Below, in pieces: positions 1 to 7,665 of a stretch of 64,000 nt of DNA. The first letter of the stretch is position 1. Each line of letters begins with the position of its first letter. The stretch spans positions 838,723-902,722 of the forward strand of contig NC_011661.1 in NCBI RefSeq assembly GCF_000021645.1, read 5' to 3'. This DNA comes from Dictyoglomus turgidum DSM 6724 (GTDB lineage Bacteria; Dictyoglomota; Dictyoglomia; Dictyoglomales; Dictyoglomaceae). The notes beneath the pieces are model-generated. The model was not told where the DNA came from. It saw only the letters and a program-made list of their open reading frames with translations, and did no database searches. Made by a program: the position numbers and the translations under genes.

Positions 1-60
1 GATCCCTCAGATCCTAATACAAAATGGAGGGTGCATTTTAGTTTTGGTGATATTTTTTAA
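1..60 (+). CDS. C-terminal end of an outer-membrane beta-barrel protein (BamA/Omp85-like), partial
   Basis: Frame 1 is open from the window edge to TAA at 58-60 and encodes 19 residues ending in HFSFGDIF. Alternating aromatic residues and a terminal Phe are the signature of the last strand of an outer-membrane barrel, which the Bam machinery recognises. The genes that follow (POTRA/barrel protein, two Skp/OmpH proteins, lpxD) are the usual neighbours of bamA, so BamA is the best guess. Only the tail is visible, so any other barrel protein remains possible. Confidence 0.5.
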   Translation, partial: DPSDPNTKWRVHFSFGDIF

Positions 61-81
61 AAAGGAATGGAGGGGTATAAA

Positions 82-1545
82 TTGAGAAAGATCATTGCTT
101 TTCTAATAGTTAGCATAATACTTTTGGGTGTAATGTATGGAGAAGAAAATTATCTTATTCAGGGAATAGTGTTTGATGGAGTGAAAAATGTTCCATATGA
201 CATCTTACAAAATACTCTTAATATAAAGGTTTTTAGCTCTTATTCTAAGGACTACATTGAGAGAGAAGTACAAAAACTTAAAAATACTGGTTATTTTAGA
301 GCTTTAACCTATGAGCTTGTTAAGAGAGATGTGGGATATGAATTAGTGATTCATGTAGAAGAATTGCCTGTTATATCTAAGATTATATTTCCTGATACTA
401 AACTTATTCCTATTGAAGAAATTAAAGGTATTCTTTATAGTAAGGAACGGGGATTTTTTAGTGAAGAAAAGGCTAAAGAAGATTGTGATAAAATTGAAAA
501 ATATTATATTAAAAAAGGCTTTGTTTTAGCCCAAAGTCCTGAATATTCTTTCAAAGATAACATACTGACCTTTAACTGGAAAGAGCTTCCTCCTATAGGA
601 AGAATTGAGATAAAGGCAAAGGGTTATTGGGAAGAACCTCTAATAAGGAATTTTCTTAAATTAAGAATTGGTGAGTATTTAGATATGAGGAAGATTGAAG
701 AATTAAATGATTTTTTCTATAAGAAGAATATAAAAATTAAGGTTGAACCTGAGTGGAAAATTGAAGATGAGAATACTGTTCTTTATCTTAACGTGGTGTA
801 CTTATCTCCCCGAGAGGTCTCCCTCTCTTATAACTACAATAAATCTATTGATCTAAAAATGGGCTACTTTTTAGGAAGCATTGGCTATCTTGAGACATCA
901 CTATCTTCTGACCTTCAAGGGAATTTAGATTATGGAATTAATTTACAAAGTTATTATTTTGATTTAGACATAAATAATAAGGGCTACAGTATTGCCTTAA
1001 AAAGATTGATGTCAAAAACAAATAACATAGAAGCTGAATTAGGCTATAAAGGGAGCTTTGTTTTAAATGATAAGGCTTTGTTTATCTATTTTACTCAAGA
1101 TTTAACAAAGACTTATAAAGGGATACCTGAATCTGGAAGGTATATAAGGTTAGGCTTAGATTTTCATGGGGGTGGATCTTCTTATAACTTCTCTATTTTA
1201 TCTTTTGAGGGTAAGTACTATTTAAGCTTAGGTGAGGGTTTAGATAGGAAGATAATTGGAGTTGAAGGTGAAATAGGGTACTCCTTTGGTGATTTACCAG
1301 ATGGCGGATATTTAGGAGTAAGGCTTTTATATATAATGCCTTTGGAATATCATACATATTTGAGTTTAAAGATTGGAGGTGATAGCAATTTTAGCAGTTT
1401 GAGTTCTTTTTCTGAGTTAAACTTTAACATCTTAGGTGGTTTTTGTTGGTATAGCATAAACGAACCTGTAGAGTATCTTATGAATTTAGAAAGTGATTTT
1501 GTGAGGGTTTTAAATTTAAAGCTTGAAACAAAAATAAAATTTTAG
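82..1545 (+). CDS. POTRA-domain outer-membrane protein with a short barrel (BamA/TamA-like)
   Basis: This is probably a small Omp85-superfamily protein. An N-terminal signal peptide (RKIIAFLIVSIILLGVMYG) is followed by POTRA-like repeats up to about residue 240, including a FDGVKNVPYDILQ-type strand-helix opening. The rest alternates hydrophobic and polar residues like barrel strands and ends in KLETKIKF, a terminal-Phe beta signal. At about 487 residues it is much shorter than BamA (about 800), and the part after the POTRAs is only about 240 residues. I chose TTG at 82 over ATG at 67 because GGAGGGG at 69-75 lies six bases before the TTG, and the protein then begins directly with its signal peptide. 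It lies six bases after the preceding barrel gene and just before two Skp-like genes, so a role in outer-membrane protein assembly is likely. Identity as TamA or a second BamA is not resolved. Confidence 0.7.
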   Translation: MRKIIAFLIVSIILLGVMYGEENYLIQGIVFDGVKNVPYDILQNTLNIKVFSSYSKDYIEREVQKLKNTGYFRALTYELVKRDVGYELVIHVEELPVISKIIFPDTKLIPIEEIKGILYSKERGFFSEEKAKEDCDKIEKYYIKKGFVLAQSPEYSFKDNILTFNWKELPPIGRIEIKAKGYWEEPLIRNFLKLRIGEYLDMRKIEELNDFFYKKNIKIKVEPEWKIEDENTVLYLNVVYLSPREVSLSYNYNKSIDLKMGYFLGSIGYLETSLSSDLQGNLDYGINLQSYYFDLDINNKGYSIALKRLMSKTNNIEAELGYKGSFVLNDKALFIYFTQDLTKTYKGIPESGRYIRLGLDFHGGGSSYNFSILSFEGKYYLSLGEGLDRKIIGVEGEIGYSFGDLPDGGYLGVRLLYIMPLEYHTYLSLKIGGDSNFSSLSSFSELNFNILGGFCWYSINEPVEYLMNLESDFVRVLNLKLETKIKF

Positions 1546-1559
1546 GAGGCGTATAAGAA

Positions 1560-2027
1560 ATGAAAAAGTATGGAATTTTAGCTTTAGTTCTATTAGTTTC
1601 TGTAGCTTTTATTTTTGTGGGTCTGAAAATAGTAGGGGCTCAAACTCCACAACCCAAAATAGCCTATATTGATGAAGATAAGCTTCTTAGGAACTATCCA
1701 CCCTTTATGAGTGCTTATAATAAATATCAGCAAGAATATCAGGATAGATTAAATAAGATATCAGAGGCACAAAAGGCAGGAAAATCTCAGGATGAGATTA
1801 AGAAGCTATCAGACCAATATGATAAAGAGTTAGAACCTTATAAGCAAGCAGTACAAAAGGTTTTGGAGAATTTAAGAAAAACCTTAGATGGAATTTTTGC
1901 TGATCTTTCTAAGAAGGAAGGATACATAGCAGTTTTGACTAAATCAGTGCAGGGACAAGATATAGTTATATGGGGTGGGGTAGATATTACTGATAAAGTT
2001 ATAAAAATACTTTCAGGTAGTAAGTAA
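1560..2027 (+). CDS. Skp/OmpH-family periplasmic chaperone
   Basis: The 155-residue protein has an N-terminal hydrophobic signal segment (GILALVLLVSVAFIFVGLKIVGA), then the OmpH/Skp start PKIAYIDEDKLLRNYP. A long charged helical region (about 55-110) forms the tentacle-like coiled coil of the family, and the protein ends in a strand segment with IWGGVDITDKVI. Skp escorts unfolded outer-membrane proteins across the periplasm to the Bam complex. The start has a clear Shine-Dalgarno (GGAGGCG at 1546-1552). A second family member follows two bases later with the same C-terminal IWGG(V/I)DIT motif, so the pair looks like an old tandem duplication. They could form mixed trimers, but this is inference. 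Confidence 0.85.
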   Translation: MKKYGILALVLLVSVAFIFVGLKIVGAQTPQPKIAYIDEDKLLRNYPPFMSAYNKYQQEYQDRLNKISEAQKAGKSQDEIKKLSDQYDKELEPYKQAVQKVLENLRKTLDGIFADLSKKEGYIAVLTKSVQGQDIVIWGGVDITDKVIKILSGSK

Positions 2028-2029
2028 TT

Positions 2030-2449
2030 ATGAGAATTAAATGGTTTTTAATTTCAATTTTGGCTTTAATTTTCACTTTTAATGTTATATCTTCTACTCA
2101 AACATTGAATGTTGGTGTTTTGGATTATTCTAAGGTCTTTCTGGAGTATAAAGAAACTAAAACTGTCCAGAATGAGATAAAGAAAAGGCAAGAGTTAATT
2201 CAAAAAATGGTTGAAGACTACAAAAAGAAGGGGATGAATGACAAACAGATTAATGAGTTAAGAGCTAAGGAGGAGAAAAAGTTAGGCGATTTTGTGGAAG
2301 AGGCAAGGATAAGGATAAGGGAAAGGATTTATAAAGAAGTTGAGAAAGTAGCAAAAGCTAAGAATTTGTCGGTAGTTTTGGAGAAAAGAATAAAAATTTG
2401 GGGTGGTATTGATATTACAACGGAGGTCTTAAATAATTTGAATAAATAA
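2030..2449 (+). CDS. Skp/OmpH-family periplasmic chaperone, second copy
   Basis: This 139-residue paralogue of the preceding gene has a signal peptide (WFLISILALIFTFNVISS), then LNVGVLDYSKVFLEYKETK, the usual OmpH opening with its conserved aromatic and Lys residues. A highly charged helix occupies about 45-105, and the end is IWGGIDITTEVL. Length and layout match Skp. It starts two bases after the first copy stops and lacks a strong Shine-Dalgarno, so translation is probably coupled. The pair between barrel-assembly genes and lpxD repeats the bamA-skp-lpxD-fabZ-lpxA order of classical Gram-negative bacteria, which supports a periplasmic chaperone role. Confidence 0.83.
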   Translation: MRIKWFLISILALIFTFNVISSTQTLNVGVLDYSKVFLEYKETKTVQNEIKKRQELIQKMVEDYKKKGMNDKQINELRAKEEKKLGDFVEEARIRIRERIYKEVEKVAKAKNLSVVLEKRIKIWGGIDITTEVLNNLNK

Positions 2450-2459
2450 GGTGGAGGAT

Positions 2460-3449
2460 ATGCTTTTAAGTGAAATTGCTAAGATTATTGAGGGAGAGTT
2501 GATTGGCGAGGATATGGATATAGAGAAGGTAGCAGAATGGGAGATTGCTACTGAAAAAGATCTTATCTTTGTTTTTAACAGTAAGGATATAGATAAGATT
2601 GAAGGCAAAACAAAGGCAAGGTCTCTTGTGATTCCCTTGGATGGAAAATCTAATAAGACTCATATAAAGGTGGAGAATCCAAGACTTGCTATGGCAAAGC
2701 TTTTGAAATTTTTTGACTTTAGAATTTATCCATCAGGGGTTCATGACACTGCCATTTTAGGAAAAAATGTAGAATTGGGCGAGGACATAGGTATAGGTGC
2801 TTATGTGGTTGTAGGAAACAATGTAAAGATAGGTAAAGGTACAAAGATTTTTCCAGGAGTTGTGATAGGAAATAACATAGAGATTGGAGAAAACTGTATA
2901 ATATATCCTCGGGTCACTATTTATGATCATGTGATAGTTGGAAATAATGTGATAATCCATTCGGGATGCAGTATTGGGGTAGATGGGTTTGGTTATGTCT
3001 GGAATGGAAAGGAGCATTTCAAAATTACTCACATAGGAAAGGTAGTTATTGAAGATAATGTAGAGATAGGTGGAAATACCGTTATTGAAAGAGCTACCTT
3101 GGGAGAAACTAAGATAGGAAAGGGCACGAAGATAGGATCTTTAATAATGATAGGTCATAATGTAAAAATTGGTGAAAATTGTGTAATAGTAAGTCAGAGT
3201 GGAATTGCAGGAAGTAGTGAACTTGGTAATAATGTGGTAATGGCTGGACAAAGTGGGGTTTCTGACCATGTAAGGGTGGGCAATAATGTGGTAATCTTGG
3301 CAAAGAGTGGAGTTACAAAGGATATTCCAGATAATATGGTGGTTTCAGGATTTCCTGCAAGACCTCATAGGGAAGAGATGAAAATTCAAGCCATTTTGAA
3401 GAAACTTCCAGATTTATGGGAAGAGATAAAGAAGCTGAAAAAAACTTAA
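2460..3449 (+). CDS. lpxD: UDP-3-O-acyl-glucosamine N-acyltransferase
   Basis: LpxD adds the second, N-linked hydroxyacyl chain to UDP-3-O-acyl-glucosamine, the third step of lipid A synthesis. The N-terminal uridine-binding domain (about 1-95, beginning MLLSEIAKIIEGELIGED) is followed by a long left-handed beta-helix of hexapeptide repeats (about 100-290). The catalytic His is most likely in MIGHNVKIG, and the protein ends with a helical tail (EEMKIQAILKKLPDLWEEIKKL). Length is typical. I start at ATG 2460, where homologues begin. A GTG at 2451 is in frame, and GGTGGAGG at 2450-2457 sits awkwardly close to either codon. The 3' end overlaps lpxC by 34 bases. It is the first of five consecutive lipid A genes. 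Confidence 0.93.
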   Translation: MLLSEIAKIIEGELIGEDMDIEKVAEWEIATEKDLIFVFNSKDIDKIEGKTKARSLVIPLDGKSNKTHIKVENPRLAMAKLLKFFDFRIYPSGVHDTAILGKNVELGEDIGIGAYVVVGNNVKIGKGTKIFPGVVIGNNIEIGENCIIYPRVTIYDHVIVGNNVIIHSGCSIGVDGFGYVWNGKEHFKITHIGKVVIEDNVEIGGNTVIERATLGETKIGKGTKIGSLIMIGHNVKIGENCVIVSQSGIAGSSELGNNVVMAGQSGVSDHVRVGNNVVILAKSGVTKDIPDNMVVSGFPARPHREEMKIQAILKKLPDLWEEIKKLKKT

Positions 3450-4273
3450 GAAGACAGGCAACAATAGATAAACCTTTTACCGTTGAGGGAAAGGGACTCC
3501 ATACGGGAGGTATTTCCAAGGTAACCTTTGTGCCTGCTCCTTCTGATACAGGAATAGTTTTTATAAAGGAAGGAGTGAGGATTCCTGCTCTTTATAACTA
3601 TGTCTCGGATACAAAAAGAAGAGTGATTTTAAAAAATAAGGATAAATCAGTATCTACTGTGGAACACTTACTTTCTGCTATTTATGCTTTAGGAATTTCA
3701 AATCTTTTTATTTATATAGAAGGAGAAGAAATTCCAATTTTAGATGGAAGTGCTCTTAAGTGGTGCGAGCTTTTAGAAAGTGCTGGAATTAAAATACAGG
3801 ATACGAGAAGAAGGACCTTCTATTTAAAGGAAAATCTTGTAGTAAGAAGTAATAATTCTCTTTTACTTCTTTTTCCATCAAATAGATTTGAGGTTTTATG
3901 TGTCATATCTTTTCCTAAATCGTTTATTAAATGGCAAAGATTTTATTTAGAGTCTTTAGATAAATATTTTACTGAGATTGCGCCTGCGAGGACCTTTGGA
4001 TTTTATTACGAGGTAAAAGATTTAATTGAAAAAGGATTAATATCAGGTGCAGATTTAGAGAGTGCTCTATTAATTGGTGAAGAATGGTATGTAAATTCGC
4101 CAAGATTTTGGGACGAACCTGTAAGGCATAAGATTTTAGATATTATTGGAGATTTTTCTCTATTGGGAATAGATTTGAAAATGAAAATTATCTCCATAGG
4201 TTCAGGTCATTCTCTACATGTAAAGGCTCTTGAGATTTTGACTGATAAAATAGAGGGAGGGAAGGGACTTTGA
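3416..4273 (+). CDS. lpxC: UDP-3-O-acyl-N-acetylglucosamine deacetylase
   Basis: LpxC removes the N-acetyl group from UDP-3-O-acyl-GlcNAc, the first committed step of lipid A synthesis, using a catalytic zinc. The zinc ligands can be read as H84 in TVEHLLSAI and H238/D242 in RHKILDIIGD. The general acid/base His is H265 in GSGHSLH. The early motif GKGLHTGG lies at 26-32. Length (285) fits a stand-alone LpxC, without the FabZ fusion seen in Bacteroidetes. The ATG at 3416 lies inside the end of lpxD and no better in-frame start exists before the conserved domain, so an overlap of about 34 bases and translational coupling are likely. It overlaps fabZ by four bases. Confidence 0.94.
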   Translation: MGRDKEAEKNLRRQATIDKPFTVEGKGLHTGGISKVTFVPAPSDTGIVFIKEGVRIPALYNYVSDTKRRVILKNKDKSVSTVEHLLSAIYALGISNLFIYIEGEEIPILDGSALKWCELLESAGIKIQDTRRRTFYLKENLVVRSNNSLLLLFPSNRFEVLCVISFPKSFIKWQRFYLESLDKYFTEIAPARTFGFYYEVKDLIEKGLISGADLESALLIGEEWYVNSPRFWDEPVRHKILDIIGDFSLLGIDLKMKIISIGSGHSLHVKALEILTDKIEGGKGL

Positions 4274-4704
4274 GAGAAATTGACATATTAAGTATTTTAC
4301 CCCATAGATTTCCATTTTTATTTGTAGATAAAGTTATAGAATACAAAGAGGGAGAAAGTCTAAAGGCTGTAAAGAATGTCTCTTATAATGATTACTTTTT
4401 TATAGGACATTTTCCTCAAAGACCTGTTATGCCAGGGGTTTTGATGGTAGAGGCTTTAGCACAGGCAAGTGGGCTTTTACTTTATCTTACTTACGGTGAG
4501 GGCAAAGATCCAAATAGTTTTATGGCCTATCTTGCTGGCATTAATAATTTTAAATTTAGGAGAAATGTATTTCCCGGAGATGTTTTAATCCTTGAAGTTA
4601 AGATTAAGCAGACCTTAAGAAACATTTACAAATTAGATACAAAAGCTTTTGTAGATGATAAATTAGTGGCTGAAGGGGAAATTACTATAGCCTTGGGAGG
4701 CTAA
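4270..4704 (+). CDS. fabZ: 3-hydroxyacyl-[acyl-carrier-protein] dehydratase
   Basis: FabZ dehydrates 3-hydroxyacyl-ACP in fatty-acid elongation. It competes with LpxA/LpxD for the hydroxyacyl-ACP pool, which explains its place among the lpx genes. The 144-residue hot-dog fold begins IDILSILPHRFPFLFVDKV and contains the active-site segment GHFPQRPVMPGVLMVEALAQ, with catalytic His in GHFP and Glu in MVEAL. The start is TTG at 4270, overlapping the lpxC stop (TTGA), with the purine-rich GAGGGAAGGG just before it. Length and motifs are fully typical. Confidence 0.95.
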   Translation: MREIDILSILPHRFPFLFVDKVIEYKEGESLKAVKNVSYNDYFFIGHFPQRPVMPGVLMVEALAQASGLLLYLTYGEGKDPNSFMAYLAGINNFKFRRNVFPGDVLILEVKIKQTLRNIYKLDTKAFVDDKLVAEGEITIALGG

Positions 4705-4706
4705 GT

Positions 4707-5480
4707 ATGAACTCCATAATTAGTGAAAAGGCGGAAATAGGTGAAAAAGTTGAAATAGGTCCCTTTTGTGTTATAGAGGATGGAGTTAAAATAGGGAATA
4801 ACACAAAGATTGAGAGTTTTGTTCACATAAAAAAGGGAACTATAATAGGGGAGAATTGTCATATACATTCTGGATGCATTTTGGGAGATATTCCTCAAGA
4901 TTTAGGTTTTAAAAATGAAGAAAGTTTCCTGATTATTGGTAATAATGTGGTTATAAGGGAAAATTGTGTGTTCCATCGTGCTACAGGAGAAGGTAATGCT
5001 ACTGTGATCGGCGATGGTTGTTATTTAATGGCATATGTTCATGTGGCTCATAATGTTAGGATAGGGAACAATGTAATAATAGCTAATGGTACGCAAATTG
5101 CAGGATATGTAGAGGTAGAAGATAAAGCTTTTATAAGTGGACTTGTTGGAATTCATCAGTTTGTGAGGATTGGAAGGTATGCTATGATAGGGGTCTCTAC
5201 AAAGCTTGTTAGGGATGTGCCTCCTTACTCCCTCTGTGATGGGAATCCTGCAAGAGTATATGGTATAAATGTTGTGGGATTAAAAAGAAATAATTTTTCT
5301 CCTGAAAAAATAAGAATAATAAGATCGCTATTTCATTTAATATACGATAAAAGTATTCCTTTTGAGGAAAGGCTGAAGTTATTGAGAGATAAAGAAGAGG
5401 AAGAAGCAAAGATCTTATATGAATTTATTACAAACTCAAAGCGTGGTATAACTGACGCTTCTTGGAGGAGTGAAGAATGA
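4707..5480 (+). CDS. lpxA: UDP-N-acetylglucosamine O-acyltransferase
   Basis: LpxA transfers a 3-hydroxyacyl chain from ACP to the 3-position of UDP-GlcNAc, the first step of lipid A synthesis. The 257 residues give about 190 residues of hexapeptide beta-helix and a C-terminal helical domain starting at NVVGLKRNNFS. The catalytic His is in the VHVAH segment (H115; H112 is the neighbouring conserved His). The family segment VGIHQFVRIG is present near 150, and DVPPYSLCDGNPA leads into the C-terminal domain. GGGAGG at 4695-4700 precedes the ATG. The stop overlaps the lpxB start (ATGA). The acyl-chain preference cannot be read from sequence alone. Confidence 0.94.
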   Translation: MNSIISEKAEIGEKVEIGPFCVIEDGVKIGNNTKIESFVHIKKGTIIGENCHIHSGCILGDIPQDLGFKNEESFLIIGNNVVIRENCVFHRATGEGNATVIGDGCYLMAYVHVAHNVRIGNNVIIANGTQIAGYVEVEDKAFISGLVGIHQFVRIGRYAMIGVSTKLVRDVPPYSLCDGNPARVYGINVVGLKRNNFSPEKIRIIRSLFHLIYDKSIPFEERLKLLRDKEEEEAKILYEFITNSKRGITDASWRSEE

Positions 5481-6568
5481 AAATATTTTTATCTGTCCTT
5501 GAAGTTTCAGCAGATGTTCATGGATCAAAATTGATTAATGCGCTAAAGAATAAAAAAAAGGATATATATTTTTATGGGCTTGGCGGAGAGAGAATGAAAG
5601 AAGAAGGAATGGAGGTAATGTATGATGTAACCCAATATAGTACTGTGGGGTTTATTGAACCCATTCCTTATATACCAAAGCTTTTGTTGGTGCAGGAGAA
5701 GGTTAAAAAGATAATAAAAGAAACAAAGCCTGATTTAATAATTTTCATTGATGCTCAAGGTTTTAATTTACCTCTTGCTAAATATGCTAAAAAATTAGGT
5801 ATTCAAACAATTTATTATTTTGCCCCCCAATATTGGCTTTGGGGAAACCAAGAAAAAGCAAGAGAAGTTTTAGACACTGTTTCCTATGTTGTTGCTACTT
5901 TTCCTCAGGAGTATAATCTGTATAAGAAGTTTGGAGATAATGTAGTCTATTTTGGTCATCCTCTTGTCGATTATTTACTACCATATGAAAATCTTGAAAA
6001 GGAAAATGATCTCATTGGACTCTTTCCGGGAAGCAGAATTCAAGAAATTAAAAATTTGGTTCCTTTGTTTTTAGAAATCTCTGATAGATTAAAAGAGGAA
6101 GGCTATAGGTTTGTGATGCCCATTGCTTCAGAAAAGTTTTCTGAGATGATCTTTAGATATATAAGAGGGAAAAATCATATAGAATTGGTCTCAGGCAGAG
6201 AAAGTCAAAAATATTTAAAACTTTCCTCCTTAAGTCTTGTAGCTTCTGGAACTGTAACCTTAGAGGCGGCTATTTTAAAGACTCCCGTTATGGTCTTTTA
6301 TAAAATATCCTCTATAACCTATAACATTGCTAAAAGACTTGTACATTATTCCTTTATAGCATTACCTAACATAATCCTTAACCAAATGATTTACCCCGAG
6401 TTTGTTCAAAAAATTGATATAAAGGAGGTAATGGATAGTATAAATAGAATTTTAAAAGATGAAGATTATAAAATAAACTTAGAGAATAAGCTTAGAGAAT
6501 TGGAATTCAAATTAGGAGAGCCCGGAGTTTTGGAAAGGATTTCAAAATTTATTTTAGAAATAATATGA
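5477..6568 (+). CDS. lpxB: lipid-A-disaccharide synthase
   Basis: LpxB (GT19 family, GT-B fold) joins UDP-2,3-diacylglucosamine to lipid X to form the lipid A disaccharide at the inner face of the cytoplasmic membrane. Diagnostic segments are LSVLEVSADVHGS at the N-terminus, YGLGGERMKEEGMEV, FIDAQGFNLPLAKYAKK, QYWLWG, the donor-binding FPGSRIQEI in the middle, and VASGTVTLEAAIL near residue 255. Length (363) is typical. It overlaps lpxA and the next gene by four bases each, so it sits in a coupled operon. No lpxH/lpxI or lpxK was found in this window. Confidence 0.94.
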   Translation: MKIFLSVLEVSADVHGSKLINALKNKKKDIYFYGLGGERMKEEGMEVMYDVTQYSTVGFIEPIPYIPKLLLVQEKVKKIIKETKPDLIIFIDAQGFNLPLAKYAKKLGIQTIYYFAPQYWLWGNQEKAREVLDTVSYVVATFPQEYNLYKKFGDNVVYFGHPLVDYLLPYENLEKENDLIGLFPGSRIQEIKNLVPLFLEISDRLKEEGYRFVMPIASEKFSEMIFRYIRGKNHIELVSGRESQKYLKLSSLSLVASGTVTLEAAILKTPVMVFYKISSITYNIAKRLVHYSFIALPNIILNQMIYPEFVQKIDIKEVMDSINRILKDEDYKINLENKLRELEFKLGEPGVLERISKFILEII

Positions 6569-7665
6569 GCAAGATTTATTTTTTAGTAAACGGTCCAGGA
6601 GAGATTTCAGGATGGTTGTATCCCCTGATTAGATGGATTAAGGAATTTAAACCATCATGGGCTGAAAGCTTCTCTTTTAATTCTATTATTGTTCCTTGCC
6701 AATTTGCGTCAGGTGAGGAGGAAAAAGTACTAAGATCTTGGAATTTTTTTAAAGAAATTATTCCTTCCAATAAATATTGGGATTTGTTTAAAGATAGGGT
6801 AAAGGATGAAAATTCAGTCCTTTTCCACATAGGGGGAGACCTATATTTTAATTTTATCCTTTCTAAAAGATGGAATAGCATTCCTATAGCCTACGTGGAA
6901 AAATATTTTTGGATAGAAAAATTTTACAAAAAAGTTTATACCTTGAGAGATATAAAGCTCAAAAACTCTATATTTGTGGGAGACTTAAGATTTGATTTCT
7001 TGCCTAAGGATGCCTTTGCTGATAATAATAAAATTGCTTTATTTCCAGGAAGCAGAAGCTATGTTTTAAGGTTTTTTATTCCTTTTTATTTAGCTTTGGT
7101 TAAAGAATTGGTAAAAGATTTTCCAGATCTCAATTTTACTTTTTTTATCTCCCCTTTTGTTGATGAAAGGATAGTAAAGGATACTTTGAAAAAATTGCAA
7201 ACCCTTATTAAAGAACTTCCCATAAATTTTGAAACTCTTGACGATATGAATAAATTGAAAGGATTTTTAATGGCAATAACTTTACCTGGAACCAATACCC
7301 TTCAGCTTGCTTACATGAAGATACCTATGATGATAATTCTTCCTTTGCATAAGCCTGATTTTATACCCTTGGAGGGATTAGCAAATTTTTTAAAGGGAAA
7401 TCTAAGGGAAAAATTAATTGAGTTTTATTTGCGGAAAAATCCTTATCTTGCCTTGCCCAACCAAATATACCCTGGGATTGTTCCTGAGATTGTAGGAAAA
7501 TTTCAGTTTAGGGAGGTCCTTAATTATATAAAGGAGATCTTATATAATAGAGAGAAATTAAAGAAAATCAATAAGATAATGGAGGAAAAATTTAATAAAG
7601 ACTATTTGACTTCTGAACTTATATGGAAAGATTTATATTATGAGATACTTAGCAAGATTACTTAA
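6565..7665 (+). CDS. LpxB-like glycosyltransferase of unknown acceptor
   Basis: The 366-residue protein looks like a distant LpxB relative with a GT-B fold. It starts KIYFLVNGPGEISGWLYPLIRW, has a central FPGSRSYVLRFFIPF that matches the donor-binding loop of LpxB, and a later TLPGTNTLQLAYMKIPMM in place of LpxB's SGTVTLEAAILKTPVM. It also keeps ALPNQIYPG near the end, where LpxB has ALPNIILNQMIYPE. Overall similarity to its neighbour is low, so this is not a recent duplication. It overlaps lpxB by four bases and the exporter gene by 26, so it is expressed with them. Its substrate is unknown; a sugar transfer onto or beside lipid A is a reasonable inference from position only. Confidence 0.6.
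   Translation: MSKIYFLVNGPGEISGWLYPLIRWIKEFKPSWAESFSFNSIIVPCQFASGEEEKVLRSWNFFKEIIPSNKYWDLFKDRVKDENSVLFHIGGDLYFNFILSKRWNSIPIAYVEKYFWIEKFYKKVYTLRDIKLKNSIFVGDLRFDFLPKDAFADNNKIALFPGSRSYVLRFFIPFYLALVKELVKDFPDLNFTFFISPFVDERIVKDTLKKLQTLIKELPINFETLDDMNKLKGFLMAITLPGTNTLQLAYMKIPMMIILPLHKPDFIPLEGLANFLKGNLREKLIEFYLRKNPYLALPNQIYPGIVPEIVGKFQFREVLNYIKEILYNREKLKKINKIMEEKFNKDYLTSELIWKDLYYEILSKIT

Noticed and set aside
2757-3032. 91-codon minus-strand ORF inside lpxD
   Set aside because: It arises from the periodic hexapeptide-repeat codons of lpxD; no ribosome site or plausible protein.
5477-7665. lpxB and the following gene as a recent tandem duplication
   Set aside because: Only a few motifs are shared; most of the two proteins cannot be aligned by eye, so any common origin is ancient.
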